Shown here: one piece after another, positions 1-8,282 of the stretch
How positions within the stretch are numbered: the first letter of the stretch is position 1
Layout of the letters: each line of letters opens with the position of its first letter
Assembly: GCA_016218885.1 (NCBI GenBank)
Contig: JACRCT010001018.1
Location: 1 to 32,799, forward strand
Source of the DNA: Deltaproteobacteria bacterium
GTDB taxonomy: Bacteria; Myxococcota; Myxococcia; Myxococcales; UBA5297
Length of the DNA: 32,799 nt
Direction: 5' to 3'
Program-made: the position numbers and the translations under genes
Notes under the pieces: generated by a model
What the model saw: only the letters and a program-made list of their open reading frames with translations
What the model was told of the DNA's origin: nothing
Databases searched by the model: none

Positions 1-383
1 GTCCGATTTCGACGCAAACCGGGGGAGTACGCTTTGCAGGCCTGTGGAAGCGCTCCCCTCCGGCCCGCCTCACTCCGAACGGGCGAGCGGCATCCACGGC
101 TGCCATCCCCGCTTGGCCGCGACCCTTCTCCCAAGAGGCCAGCAGCCGTCAGGGCCTTCGAGAGCAGCCGGTACTGCCGGCAGACCAAGGCCCCGTCGGA
201 CGGCTGGCCTGCTCTGTCGTGGACGAGGACTCGCCCTGCCTCCAGGCCGGCGACTTGCGGCCAACCCGGCGTTCCTGCGCCCGGCCACCTCAGGTGAGTG
301 ATTCCCCACTTGCTCGCACGGGACGGTCCCCAGCAGGATCGGCGCGACACTCCAACCTCCCCCCATTGCCCTTTGGAACCCAA
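1..383. other. Left-edge stretch with no supported gene
   Basis: Several frames are open here on both strands, but all give Arg/Pro/Ser-rich translations typical of high-GC shadow frames and none shows a recognisable domain. A frame open from base 1 ends at about 297 and could be the frayed 3' end of a gene lying left of the window, but nothing in it is recognisable. I see no convincing promoter or terminator. The maf gene begins at 384. Confidence 0.5.
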
Positions 384-1049
384 ATGGCCGGCAGACCTCA
401 CCCGCGGAACCGCCGCACCCCAGACTCTCCCGAGCTCGTCTTGGCCTCCACCTCGTCCTTCCGCCGGGCCATGCTGGAGGCGGCGGGCCTCCCCTTCCGC
501 GCCATTGCGCCCGAGGTGGACGAGTCCGCGCCCGCGAACGCCAGCCCTCGACGCCTCGCACGCGTCTTGGCTCTGGCAAAGGCGCAGGCCGTCTCCCGGC
601 GCTTCCCCGAGGCGCTGGTCATCGGGGCCGATCAGACCTCGGAGGTGGAGGGTCGGCTGCTGCGCAAGCCTCGGTCCCGCGCCGAGGCGCGCCGTCAACT
701 GCGGATGCTTTCCGGACGAGCACACCGCCTTCATAGCGCCGTGGCGCTGGTGCGCCAGAAACCGCCCCTGTCCAGGGTCGAGGTCGAGACCGCGAGGCTG
801 ACCTTGCGCCACCTCTCCTCTACCCAACTCGAGGCCTATCTCGACACCGGCGAATGGGAGGGCTGCGTCGGTGGATACCGGATCGAAGGCCGGGGCATCC
901 AGCTCATGGCCGCGGTGCACGGGCACTACCACACCATCGTCGGCCTGCCTCTCATCCGCCTGCTCTGCATGCTCGTGGCGGCGGGGTTTCCTCTGCTTCA
1001 AGAATGCCCGGACGCTCGGCCCTCCCGGCGCGCCGGAACCAAGCCATAG
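384..1049 (+). CDS. maf: Maf/YceF-like nucleoside triphosphate pyrophosphatase
   Basis: Maf-family enzymes hydrolyse non-canonical or surplus nucleoside triphosphates to the monophosphate and pyrophosphate in the cytoplasm; the YceF branch prefers 7-methyl-GTP. The 221-residue product has the N-terminal LASTSSFRR motif (20-28), the PEVDES motif (43-48), the catalytic-Asp motif GADQ (81-84, Asp83) followed by KP (95-96), LSGRAH (109-114), and the C-terminal GYRIEGRG and VGLPL motifs. GADQ instead of GADT and the EGRG segment point to the YceF branch rather than the dTTP/UTP branch. The open frame extends to 219, but the family similarity begins just after the ATG at 384, so that start is preferred; the Shine-Dalgarno there is weak. 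The next gene is apaH, another nucleotide-cleaving enzyme. Family assignment is firm; substrate is inferred. Confidence 0.87.
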   Translation: MAGRPHPRNRRTPDSPELVLASTSSFRRAMLEAAGLPFRAIAPEVDESAPANASPRRLARVLALAKAQAVSRRFPEALVIGADQTSEVEGRLLRKPRSRAEARRQLRMLSGRAHRLHSAVALVRQKPPLSRVEVETARLTLRHLSSTQLEAYLDTGEWEGCVGGYRIEGRGIQLMAAVHGHYHTIVGLPLIRLLCMLVAAGFPLLQECPDARPSRRAGTKP

Positions 1050-1183
1050 ACGTCCTGGGGTCCTGCGACGGTCCACCCTCCGTTCCTGGCGAGGGCCGGT
1101 GCGCGCACACGTCGAGGCGGCGGGCGACGCCGCTTTCCGGTCGAACGGACTCCGCGCATTCTTCCGGGGGTGGCGAGGGTCCG

Positions 1184-1993
1184 ATGGCGACGTACGCCGT
1201 GGGCGACATCCAGGGCTGCATGAAGGCGGTCGAAAGGCTCCTGAAGAAGGTGTGCTTCGACCCCCGCCGCGACAGGATTTGGCTCGCCGGAGACCTGGTC
1301 AACCGCGGCCCCGACTCGCTGGGAGTCTTGCGCTGGGCCCGGTCGCTCGGTGATCGCGCGGTGGTGGTCCTGGGCAATCACGACCTGCACTTGCTGGCGG
1401 TCGCTCACGCCGGAGCCCCGGCGAAGCGCAGGGACACGCTGGCTCCCATCCTCGAAGCGCCGGATCGCGACGAGTTGCTCGGCTGGCTGCGCCGCCAGAA
1501 GCTGCTGCACCGGGAGGACCGCTACGCGATGGTCCACGCGGGCTTGCTTCCAGGCTGGTCCGTGGCGCAGGCGCTCGAACTCGCGCGCGAGCTGGAGGAC
1601 GCCCTCGCCGGCCCCCATGCCGGGGGCGTCTTCGAGCGGATGTATGGCGACGAGCCCCGGAGTTGGCGCGACGGTCTCCGGGGCCCCGATCGGCGGCGGG
1701 TCGTCATCAATGCCCTGACGCGCATGCGCATGCTGACTCGCCGCGGCGAGATGGACCTCGGCTACTCGGGGTCCCTTGCGGACGCGCCGCCGGGGCTGAT
1801 TCCGTGGTTCGACTTTCCGGGGCGCAAGAGCCGTCGGACAACTCTGATCTGTGGGCACTGGGCGGCACTGGGGCTGGTCATGCGCCAGGACCTCCTGGCC
1901 CTCGACTCGGGCTGCGCCTGGGGCCGTCAGCTGACGGCCGTGCGGCTGGAAGACCATGCGGTGTTCCAGGTGCGCTGCCCCGGCCTCGGATGA
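1184..1993 (+). CDS. apaH: Symmetrical bis(5'-nucleosyl)-tetraphosphatase (ApaH)
   Basis: ApaH cleaves diadenosine tetraphosphate (Ap4A) into two ADP in the cytoplasm and can also remove Np4 caps from RNA. The 269-residue product is close to the usual length of about 280. Calcineurin-like metallophosphatase motifs appear in order: GDIQG (7-11), GDLVNRGPDS (36-45), GNHD (64-67), MVHAG near residue 115, and a C-terminal GHW segment. The long upstream part of the open frame (from 854) overlaps maf and is unlike the family, so the ATG at 1184 is chosen; a purine-rich GGCGAGGG precedes it. It lies 134 bp downstream of maf on the same strand. No intrinsic terminator is evident after it. Confidence 0.93.
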   Translation: MATYAVGDIQGCMKAVERLLKKVCFDPRRDRIWLAGDLVNRGPDSLGVLRWARSLGDRAVVVLGNHDLHLLAVAHAGAPAKRRDTLAPILEAPDRDELLGWLRRQKLLHREDRYAMVHAGLLPGWSVAQALELARELEDALAGPHAGGVFERMYGDEPRSWRDGLRGPDRRRVVINALTRMRMLTRRGEMDLGYSGSLADAPPGLIPWFDFPGRKSRRTTLICGHWAALGLVMRQDLLALDSGCAWGRQLTAVRLEDHAVFQVRCPGLG

Positions 1994-2104
1994 GGCGTCT
2001 CTAATCCCAAACCTGTGCCAGATCAGCCCGCTACACTGCCCTAGAGAACGGGTTGCGTCTTCGCTTGGCAGCGTCATACCCTCGACGCGGCGAGGGCCAA
2101 TGGC

Positions 2105-2926
2105 ATGTCATCGATGGCGTTTGTGATCCGGCGCGGCGTGTGGCTCTGGCCCCCCCTGCTTCTCTGCTTAGCCGCTCTACCGGCTGCAGCGGAGGATCTC
2201 CCTGAGCCTGCGGCCGACCCTGGCCTCTTTGTCGTGACCCAGCCGAGCCCTTCCGTCGCGACGTCCTGGGCGTGCACGAAGCGCACGCTCGCCAGTGGCG
2301 AAGACTGCGTCTTCGAAGGGGCTGCGCGCCCGTCAGCGCCCGACCAGCAGCGGCGCAGGAACGTTGCCTCTGCGACCGCGATGGGCCCGAGCCTGTGCCA
2401 CGGTGCCTCGGTGCCGGACCAGACGCGCGGCCCCATTCCCGAGCTCAGGGAGCTGTGCCTGAAGGACTTCAACAAGGCCGCGGCCGAATGTGACCTGCAG
2501 GGAGCGGCAGTGCTCCTCGATGCCAAGGGGCGATTCACCTTGGAGAGCAAGCCCTGCTACCACGCTCTCGGAGAGGTCCTGCGCAACGTCGCTCGCATGT
2601 CCGCCACCTCGGCACCGTGCTGCCGCTGCGCCGTGGTCAACAGGTGCATCTCTTCGGCCCATGCCTGCTTCCGCTACCTTGCCGAGGACCCCCCCGTCCT
2701 TCCGCGCTGCGCTCCGACCGATTGCTTCCATGACTGCCATGCGCTGCTCCCCCAGGCCAAGCGCGCGCCCCAGAAAGCACCTGCCAGCGAAGCGGCCTCC
2801 GACCCCGAAAGGCTGCTCGAGGCGCCCATTCTCGCCCCCGGCAGCCAGAGCCCCTCCGTCTATCCTCCCCACCAGGGCCCCATCCACGGGGGCACGCGCC
2901 CCCTCGTTGAGGAGGCGTCTCCATGA
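2105..2926 (+). CDS. Cysteine-rich secreted protein of unknown function
   Basis: No family recognised. The 273-residue product starts with a clear signal peptide: a basic stretch near residue 9, a hydrophobic core WLWPPLLLCLAAL, and an AAA-type cleavage site near residue 29. The mature part has about 14 cysteines, including CCRC and several C-x(3-7)-C pairs between roughly residues 55 and 220, so an oxidatively folded periplasmic or secreted protein is likely. The last 60 residues are Pro/Ser/Ala-rich and low in complexity. GAGGG sits about 8 nt before the ATG at 2105; an ATG at 2114 is a possible alternative. The stop overlaps the start of the next lipoprotein gene (ATGA at 2923-2926), so the two are probably translationally coupled and may act together in the envelope. 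Confidence 0.68.
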   Translation: MSSMAFVIRRGVWLWPPLLLCLAALPAAAEDLPEPAADPGLFVVTQPSPSVATSWACTKRTLASGEDCVFEGAARPSAPDQQRRRNVASATAMGPSLCHGASVPDQTRGPIPELRELCLKDFNKAAAECDLQGAAVLLDAKGRFTLESKPCYHALGEVLRNVARMSATSAPCCRCAVVNRCISSAHACFRYLAEDPPVLPRCAPTDCFHDCHALLPQAKRAPQKAPASEAASDPERLLEAPILAPGSQSPSVYPPHQGPIHGGTRPLVEEASP

Positions 2927-3801
2927 AATGGCCGCTCTTCCTTCTCGCAATGCTGCTATCCGCCTGCGCTTCCCCGGGGCTCCGAGACCGGACCATCCCC
3001 GACGAGCCACCCGCCAGCGAGCCGGCGCCTGCAGCTCAGGCCCCGCCGGCTCCCAGAGCGTTCAATCCCAAGGCGTTTGCGGCAGGCTTCACTCGTTTGG
3101 CTGACTGCGAGCAGGCTGCTCGTGACTTGCAGCCCAAGGGCCCCGAGCAGGCATGGGCAGTCCTACGCGAATGCGTCTCGCGCGGCTTCGTCAATCTCAA
3201 GCGGGTCACGGATGGGGGCTGGGAGTCCGACCTGGGTTCCCGGAAGGACGCCTCCCTGCTCCTCGCCAGGATGATTGCCGCCCGGGGTGGGGAGCTGGAG
3301 AGCGACCTCGCCGTCCTGCGCGCCCGGCGTATCCCCATCTTCTCCCTCGCGTCCGCGATGGAGCAGCCGAAGACCTACTCCGGGCGCCTGGTGTTGGTCC
3401 GCGCGAGGATCGCCGAGATGAAGGAGGAGAGCGGCCGGCCGACCGTCCTGATCTCCGAGACCGGCTTGGGCGGCGTCTCCTCGGAGGTCATGACGGGCTC
3501 TTCCACCTGGAAGTCGAGCGGGAATTCCAATGGACGCGGCGCCCCCAACAACTCGCGTTGGGAGTCGGAGTACGCCTCCTACGAGACACGCCACGACAAC
3601 GCGGTCCAGGAAACCGGCCGGGAGGCCCTGCTGCGCCTCTCCAAAGCCGACCCCTTCCTTGCCCCGGGCAAGGAGTTCATCGTGCTCGCCCGCTTCGAAG
3701 GAGTGCGCACCTCCGGCAGCGCAGAGGACGCCGAGCTCTCGAAGGTGGCGCAGCTGGGCGCGATCGTCTATTTCGAGCCCGCCGCTCTCGTCATCGAATA
3801 G
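2923..3801 (+). CDS. Predicted lipoprotein, unknown function
   Basis: The 292-residue product has a lipoprotein signal peptide ending in the lipobox LSAC (Cys15) and a Pro/Ala-rich linker to about residue 45. The globular part has no domain I can name. Two hydrophobic strand-like segments (YSGRLVLVRARI near 150, GKEFIVLARFEGV near 248) flank a Ser/Asn/Gly-rich insert near 195-215, a pattern reminiscent of a small beta-barrel (OB-like) fold; this is a guess. Its start overlaps the stop of the Cys-rich gene and it ends 10 bp before the Ppx/GppA gene, so the three probably share a transcript. An envelope location is supported by the lipobox; the function is unknown. Confidence 0.72.
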   Translation: MKWPLFLLAMLLSACASPGLRDRTIPDEPPASEPAPAAQAPPAPRAFNPKAFAAGFTRLADCEQAARDLQPKGPEQAWAVLRECVSRGFVNLKRVTDGGWESDLGSRKDASLLLARMIAARGGELESDLAVLRARRIPIFSLASAMEQPKTYSGRLVLVRARIAEMKEESGRPTVLISETGLGGVSSEVMTGSSTWKSSGNSNGRGAPNNSRWESEYASYETRHDNAVQETGREALLRLSKADPFLAPGKEFIVLARFEGVRTSGSAEDAELSKVAQLGAIVYFEPAALVIE

Positions 3802-3811
3802 AGGACCTCGC

Positions 3812-4732
3812 ATGTCCCGCTTCGCCACTCTGGATGTCGGCACCAACACCGTCCTCCTGCTGGTCGCCGAAGCTCGCGCGGGTCGCTTCGTCCCGGTCGT
3901 CGAGAGGATGGAGATCACCCGGCTGGGACGCGGCGTGGACCGCTCGGGCAGGTTGGCCGAGGACGCCATCGAGGAGACCGTCCTCGCCGTCGCCCGCTTC
4001 GCCGCCGAGGCCCGCGCCCTGGGCGCTCAGGACATCGCCTGCGTCGCCACCAGCGCCGCCCGCGACGCCGCCAATGGCTCCGTGTTCCTAGAGCGCGTGA
4101 GGCGCCAGGCGGGTCTCACCGCGGAGATCATCCCCGGGGAGCTCGAGGCGCGCCTCTCCTTCGAGGCCGCCACCCGTGACCTGGGCGATTCCATCCCCAG
4201 GGTGGTCCTCGACATCGGCGGAGGCTCGACCGAGCTCGTCTACGGCGAGCGGGGGCAGGTCACCTTCAAGCACAGCTTCGATCTGGGCTCGGTGCGCCTG
4301 ACGGAGCGCTTCGTCCGGTCCGACCCCCCGCATCGTGAAGAGCGCGAGTCGATGCGTCGTGAGCTTGACCGGGCCTTCGCCCAGCTACCGCCACCGCCTG
4401 CCGGCTTCACCCTGGTCGGCGTCGCAGGCACCGTCACCACGGTCTGCGCGGTGGCCCGGGGCATCGACCCGTACGACGCCGAGCGCGTCCACCTCGCGCG
4501 TCTGGGGGCCGAGGAGGTCCGCCACGAGGTCGAGCGCTACTTCTCCCTCGACTTGGCGGCCCGTCGCGCCCTCAAGGGAATGCCCGCGAAGCGCGCCGAC
4601 GTCATCGCCGCCGGCAGCCTCATCCTCGAACGGGTCTTGACGCGCCTGGGGGCGGCTGAGGTCGTGGTCAGCGACCGCGGCATCCGCTGGGGCCTGCTCT
4701 ACCACCGGTTCGGGCACGCCTTGGCGCCCTAG
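3812..4732 (+). CDS. Ppx/GppA family phosphatase (exopolyphosphatase-like)
   Basis: Ppx/GppA enzymes of the ASKHA (actin-like) fold remove terminal phosphates from polyphosphate or from pppGpp. The 306-residue product has the first phosphate-binding loop DVGTNTVLLLV (8-18), the GELEAR motif near 110, the second loop DIGGGSTEL near 133-141, the GVAGTVTT segment near 207, and a C-terminal SDRGIRWG motif. The length corresponds to the short Ppx forms that have only the two actin-like domains and lack the C-terminal HD-like extension of E. coli Ppx and GppA. The start is the ATG at 3812, preceded by GAGGACC; the longer open frame upstream overlaps the lipoprotein gene and is spurious. Polyphosphate versus pppGpp preference cannot be read from the sequence. 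Confidence 0.9.
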   Translation: MSRFATLDVGTNTVLLLVAEARAGRFVPVVERMEITRLGRGVDRSGRLAEDAIEETVLAVARFAAEARALGAQDIACVATSAARDAANGSVFLERVRRQAGLTAEIIPGELEARLSFEAATRDLGDSIPRVVLDIGGGSTELVYGERGQVTFKHSFDLGSVRLTERFVRSDPPHREERESMRRELDRAFAQLPPPPAGFTLVGVAGTVTTVCAVARGIDPYDAERVHLARLGAEEVRHEVERYFSLDLAARRALKGMPAKRADVIAAGSLILERVLTRLGAAEVVVSDRGIRWGLLYHRFGHALAP

Positions 4733-4820
4733 CGACCATTGGTCAGGGCCAGGAGCTGCGACCACGTGCGCGGCCAACCGTGCGATGATGCGTCCCCCTT
4801 CCGACTTCAGGAGGTTCGCC

Positions 4821-5105
4821 ATGGCCGACCAGAACGCCAATCCCGCCGAGGACATCCAGAAGGAGCTCGAGCGCCTGCGCGCCGAGAACGAGGCCCTCAA
4901 GAAGCGCAGCGCCAAGGGCCTGTCGATGAAGGTGAGCGAGAAGGGGGCTGTCTCCGTCTATGGCCTGGGGCGCTTCCCGGTGACGCTCTACAAGGAGCAG
5001 TGGGTGCGGCTGCTGGAGATGGCCGAGGACATCCGCGCCTTCATCCGCGAAAACGAGGCGCTGCTCAAGAAGAAGGAAGCCAAGGCCGAAGCAGCACCCG
5101 AGTAA
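4821..5105 (+). CDS. Small conserved coiled-coil protein, unknown function
   Basis: The 94-residue soluble protein has an N-terminal heptad-rich segment (about 8-30, with ELERLRAENEALKK), a central block rich in glycine and aromatics (about 40-65: VSEKGAVSVYGLGRFPVTLY), and a charged, Lys/Ala/Glu-rich C-terminal helix. The central block has the look of a conserved motif and I have an impression of similar small uncharacterised proteins in other phyla, but I cannot name a family. AGGAGG lies 7 nt before the ATG at 4821 and settles the start against an in-frame ATG at 4785. The gene is 88 bp after the Ppx/GppA gene and converges on the Omp85 gene with a 36-bp gap. No membrane segment or signal peptide. 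Confidence 0.8.
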   Translation: MADQNANPAEDIQKELERLRAENEALKKRSAKGLSMKVSEKGAVSVYGLGRFPVTLYKEQWVRLLEMAEDIRAFIRENEALLKKKEAKAEAAPE

Positions 5106-5141
5106 CCGCGCTGCTCCGCCATCCGGTTGCCGAGCACTGCC

Positions 5142-8100
5142 TCAGAAGAGTCCGATGCTGAAGTGCAGGACTCCCACGGCCTCGTTGAGCGTACGATCCG
5201 GGGCAAGATTGATCCCCCCGTCCAGCGCCAAGGGACCGATGGGCGTCACCAGACGCAACCCGACACCTGTGGCATATCGCAGCCGCAGCGGATCGAACTG
5301 GGACTGGTCGAGCCACAGGTTTCCGGCATCGAAGAAGACCGCGCCTTCGAGACTGCTGTAGACGGGGAAGCGCACCTCGGCTCGACCGAGAAGGAAGAGC
5401 TCACCCCCTTCGGAGAGCAGCGTCTCGCCGCGGCGCACCAGCTCGGCCTTGGGATCGCACCCGGTCTTGTTCAGAATCGCGTCGCACTGCGCGACCTTCT
5501 CGCGCAGCCCCTGGCGCTGATCCTCGGCGACCATGCCGTCATCGAAGAAGCCGCGCATGCTGTTGGCGCCGCCCAGGAAGAAGCGCTTGGGCATGATGGT
5601 CTCGGAGGTGAGAGCGAGAGGGAAGACCTTGCCCCCTTTGAGCGACAGAGCCAGCACCGCGCGCCGAGGTAACGGGATGTAGCCGCTCGCCTGAGCAGTC
5701 GCCTTGATGAACAGCGAGCTCGGCTCGCGGGTACCACCGCCCTCCGCCTCCAGCGCTCCCCCGAGCGACTGCACAAACTCCGTGGTGGCGCTCAGGTGTG
5801 CGCCACGGTGGGGGTTGGCGGGGTCATCGCGCCAGTCGATGCTCACGCTCGGACGCAAGGAGTGCAGGTAGATCTGGCCTGGAGCGAAGCGCAGCCGCTC
5901 GATGTCGGAGCGGGACAGACCTACCGTCGAGGCCTCCGATTTCTTCAACACCTCGTCATATTCAATCTCGTAGGCGATGGTCGCGGAGACACCGTGCGGC
6001 CCGGCGAGATCCGCCCCGAGGATCGCGGCCGTGCGCTCGAAGTTGTAGGACGGCCGGTTGAGGAACTCGTGGACCAGGTCGACCCGCACCCCGGCCTCGA
6101 TGGGCAGCAGCGCCAGCACCCGCGGATACTGCAGACTCAGATTCAGGTGCCTTCCGAGCGCGTTGAAGCCGTCCTCCAAGGGCTTGCCCAAGGCGAGCTT
6201 GGGAACGTTCAGGTTGACGTAGTTGAACTTGAAGCGGGCAGACCCCTGCAGCGCGCGGCCCGCGAGGTTGGACTTGGTGTACTCGAGCGCCAACCGTGGA
6301 CCGTCTGCGAAGGAGTAGCCACCGGAGAGGGTTACGCTCTGGGTCGAGCGCTCCTCCACTGTCACGAACACGTCCTTGACCTCCTCAGGAAGCTCGGGCG
6401 TGTTCATGCGCAGGGCCACCGTGCGGAAGATGCCGACTCGCATCAGGTTGCGCTGGCTCTGGGCCATCTGCTCTGCGTCGAGCAGCCCCCCCTCTTCCAG
6501 CGCCAGGGCCCCGCGCACCACCGACTCATGGGTGCGGTTCAATCCTTGCACTACGATCCGTCCCACCCGCACCCTGGGCCCAGCCCAGACGCGGAAGGAC
6601 ACCTTGGCCTCGGTCCGGTCGGCGCTGAAACGCTCCTCGTCCTCCACCTTGGCAAACACGTGGCCTTCGCGTCCCAGGGCTCGCTGGATGGCCTGGCGCG
6701 AGGTCTCCACCTCGAGCGAGTTAAGGGGGCGTCCGCGCTTCACGGAGACCGCGGTCGCTCGCAGCTTGTCGCCGGCCGGTGCACCGAGGACCGCCACATC
6801 GGAAACGATGGTCTGAGGCCCCTCGTGTACTCGCAGCTGCACCCGCGCTTCCCGCCGCATTTCGTCGCGCTCTATGAGGGGCGGGTCAGCGTGGGCGGAC
6901 AGGTAACCGTCGGCGCGATAGAGATCGACGATGCGATCGAGCGCCTGCCGATAGGCGGGCTCGTACCAGACGGATTTCGGCAAGGTATGAAAGCGCGCGC
7001 GGGTGCCGGGCGGTCCTCCAGCGAAGACCTCATTGGGCTTTCCCCGCTCCTGCGTCCCCTCTCCGGCCGCCTCCAGCAGCGATTCGTCGAGGCGCTCCTG
7101 CAGAAACCGCGAGGCGAAATGGGAGTTTCCCTCGAACGCCACTGCCACCACCCGCAGCGGAGCCCCCTCGGAGATGTAGAAGACCAGGAAGCTGCGCCTG
7201 CGATCGCTCGCGCGCACCTCTCGCGCTACGACCTTGGCGTCGGCGAATCCGGAGAGGCGATAGTACGAGGTCAGGCGGTCCTGCAGCCCCGCGAGCAGCG
7301 CCTCGTCGAGCGTCTCCTCCGGGTCGTAGGCGAGCACTGCGAGGAGCTCGGCCTCGTCCAGAGCGTCGTTGCCCTTGAATCGGAGCTCCACCGCCGGCCC
7401 GGCGGTGATGGGAAGCCGCAGCGTGGCCCGGCCTCCCTCCTCCGAGATCTGGGGCGTCCCGAAGCGGGCCCGGTAGTGGGCCTCTGCCCGGTAGCGGGCT
7501 TTCAGCGCGGCGAAGCCGCTGTCGAGCCGGTCGAGATCGAGCACGTCGCCGGGCTTCATCCCCAACGTGCGAAGCATCTCCTCCACCGGCAGCTGAGGAT
7601 CCCCAGCCACATGGACGGCCTCGAGCCGCGATGGGGCTCCTTCCCTGATCTGGAAGGAGAGGACCGTCTCCCCCAGCTCGCCTCTGAGGAGTTGGTGGCC
7701 GATGCGAGCCCGGGTGTAGCCGATGCGCCGGTAGACCTCCCGGAGGCGTCCGGCGAGCCGATCGACGAACTCGGGGTAGTACTCGGGCTGCCCGTCCGTG
7801 AGAGCAAGGGCCTTGCGCAGCGCGGTCTCGGGGAGGACCTTGTTGCCCTCGAAGTCCACCCGGCCCACGAAGGTGCGCGTGTCGGCCTCGATCACCAGCG
7901 AAAGCCTCCCGTCGCCCTCCTTCGTGGCGGTGACGGAGATGTCCACGAAGCGTCCCGTCCCATACAGGCGCTCGAGCGTGCGTCGCACCTCCCGCTTGAG
8001 CAGGGGCGATCCCGGCCGCAGCGTGATGAGGGGCTCCAGCCCCGAAGCGTCTGCTCCCTTGGACAGGTGCAGCTCGACCGACCCGACGATGGGCGGCTCT

Positions 8101-8282
8101 GATGCCGGAAGGACCACCCCCGCGCTCTCCCAGGCAGGGTCAGCGCCATCGGCACCTGGGCGGTTGGACTCGCCAGCCGCGGCTTCCCGTTCGGCGAGGA
8201 CGAGCCCGCCCGCGGCGGCCTGTCCTGGAAGGACAACCCACAGCCACAGCACGACCACAGAAGGCGCTATTCGAATTCCCAC
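5142..8282 (-). CDS. Omp85-family outer-membrane assembly protein with about 7 POTRA-like repeats (TamA/BamA-like)
   Basis: Omp85 proteins insert beta-barrel proteins into the outer membrane. From the GTG at 8282 the product is about 1046 residues: a hydrophobic signal peptide ending near GQAAAG, a periplasmic region of about 650 residues, and a C-terminal barrel of about 370 residues. The periplasmic part has about seven POTRA-like units, recognised by recurring strand-plus-glycine patterns such as VDFEGNKVLPE, LRFKGNDALDE, VAFEGNSHFAS and IVVQGLNRTHE. The barrel carries the L6 hallmark GGANSMRGF (encoded near 5550-5580) and ends in Phe. The open frame reaches 8342, but that start adds a basic Arg-rich stretch ahead of the signal peptide, so GTG 8282 is preferred; GTG 8258 is possible. 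It overlaps the tamB 3' end by 16 bp, and this coupling favours a TamA-like partner role despite the BamA-like repeat number. Confidence 0.88.
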   Translation of the reverse strand: MGIRIAPSVVVLWLWVVLPGQAAAGGLVLAEREAAAGESNRPGADGADPAWESAGVVLPASEPPIVGSVELHLSKGADASGLEPLITLRPGSPLLKREVRRTLERLYGTGRFVDISVTATKEGDGRLSLVIEADTRTFVGRVDFEGNKVLPETALRKALALTDGQPEYYPEFVDRLAGRLREVYRRIGYTRARIGHQLLRGELGETVLSFQIREGAPSRLEAVHVAGDPQLPVEEMLRTLGMKPGDVLDLDRLDSGFAALKARYRAEAHYRARFGTPQISEEGGRATLRLPITAGPAVELRFKGNDALDEAELLAVLAYDPEETLDEALLAGLQDRLTSYYRLSGFADAKVVAREVRASDRRRSFLVFYISEGAPLRVVAVAFEGNSHFASRFLQERLDESLLEAAGEGTQERGKPNEVFAGGPPGTRARFHTLPKSVWYEPAYRQALDRIVDLYRADGYLSAHADPPLIERDEMRREARVQLRVHEGPQTIVSDVAVLGAPAGDKLRATAVSVKRGRPLNSLEVETSRQAIQRALGREGHVFAKVEDEERFSADRTEAKVSFRVWAGPRVRVGRIVVQGLNRTHESVVRGALALEEGGLLDAEQMAQSQRNLMRVGIFRTVALRMNTPELPEEVKDVFVTVEERSTQSVTLSGGYSFADGPRLALEYTKSNLAGRALQGSARFKFNYVNLNVPKLALGKPLEDGFNALGRHLNLSLQYPRVLALLPIEAGVRVDLVHEFLNRPSYNFERTAAILGADLAGPHGVSATIAYEIEYDEVLKKSEASTVGLSRSDIERLRFAPGQIYLHSLRPSVSIDWRDDPANPHRGAHLSATTEFVQSLGGALEAEGGGTREPSSLFIKATAQASGYIPLPRRAVLALSLKGGKVFPLALTSETIMPKRFFLGGANSMRGFFDDGMVAEDQRQGLREKVAQCDAILNKTGCDPKAELVRRGETLLSEGGELFLLGRAEVRFPVYSSLEGAVFFDAGNLWLDQSQFDPLRLRYATGVGLRLVTPIGPLALDGGINLAPDRTLNEAVGVLHFSIGLF

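Noticed and set aside
998-2077. Minus-strand open frame of 359 codons opposite apaH
   Set aside because: The plus strand has all ApaH motifs; the antisense product has none of any family.
5106-5141. Search for a bidirectional terminator between the small coiled-coil gene and the Omp85 gene
   Set aside because: No stem with a T-run is visible in the 36-bp convergent gap.
5796-8102. Plus-strand open frame of 768 codons opposite the Omp85 gene
   Set aside because: Shadow of a high-GC gene; no domain, no Shine-Dalgarno, and the minus-strand product has a full Omp85 architecture.
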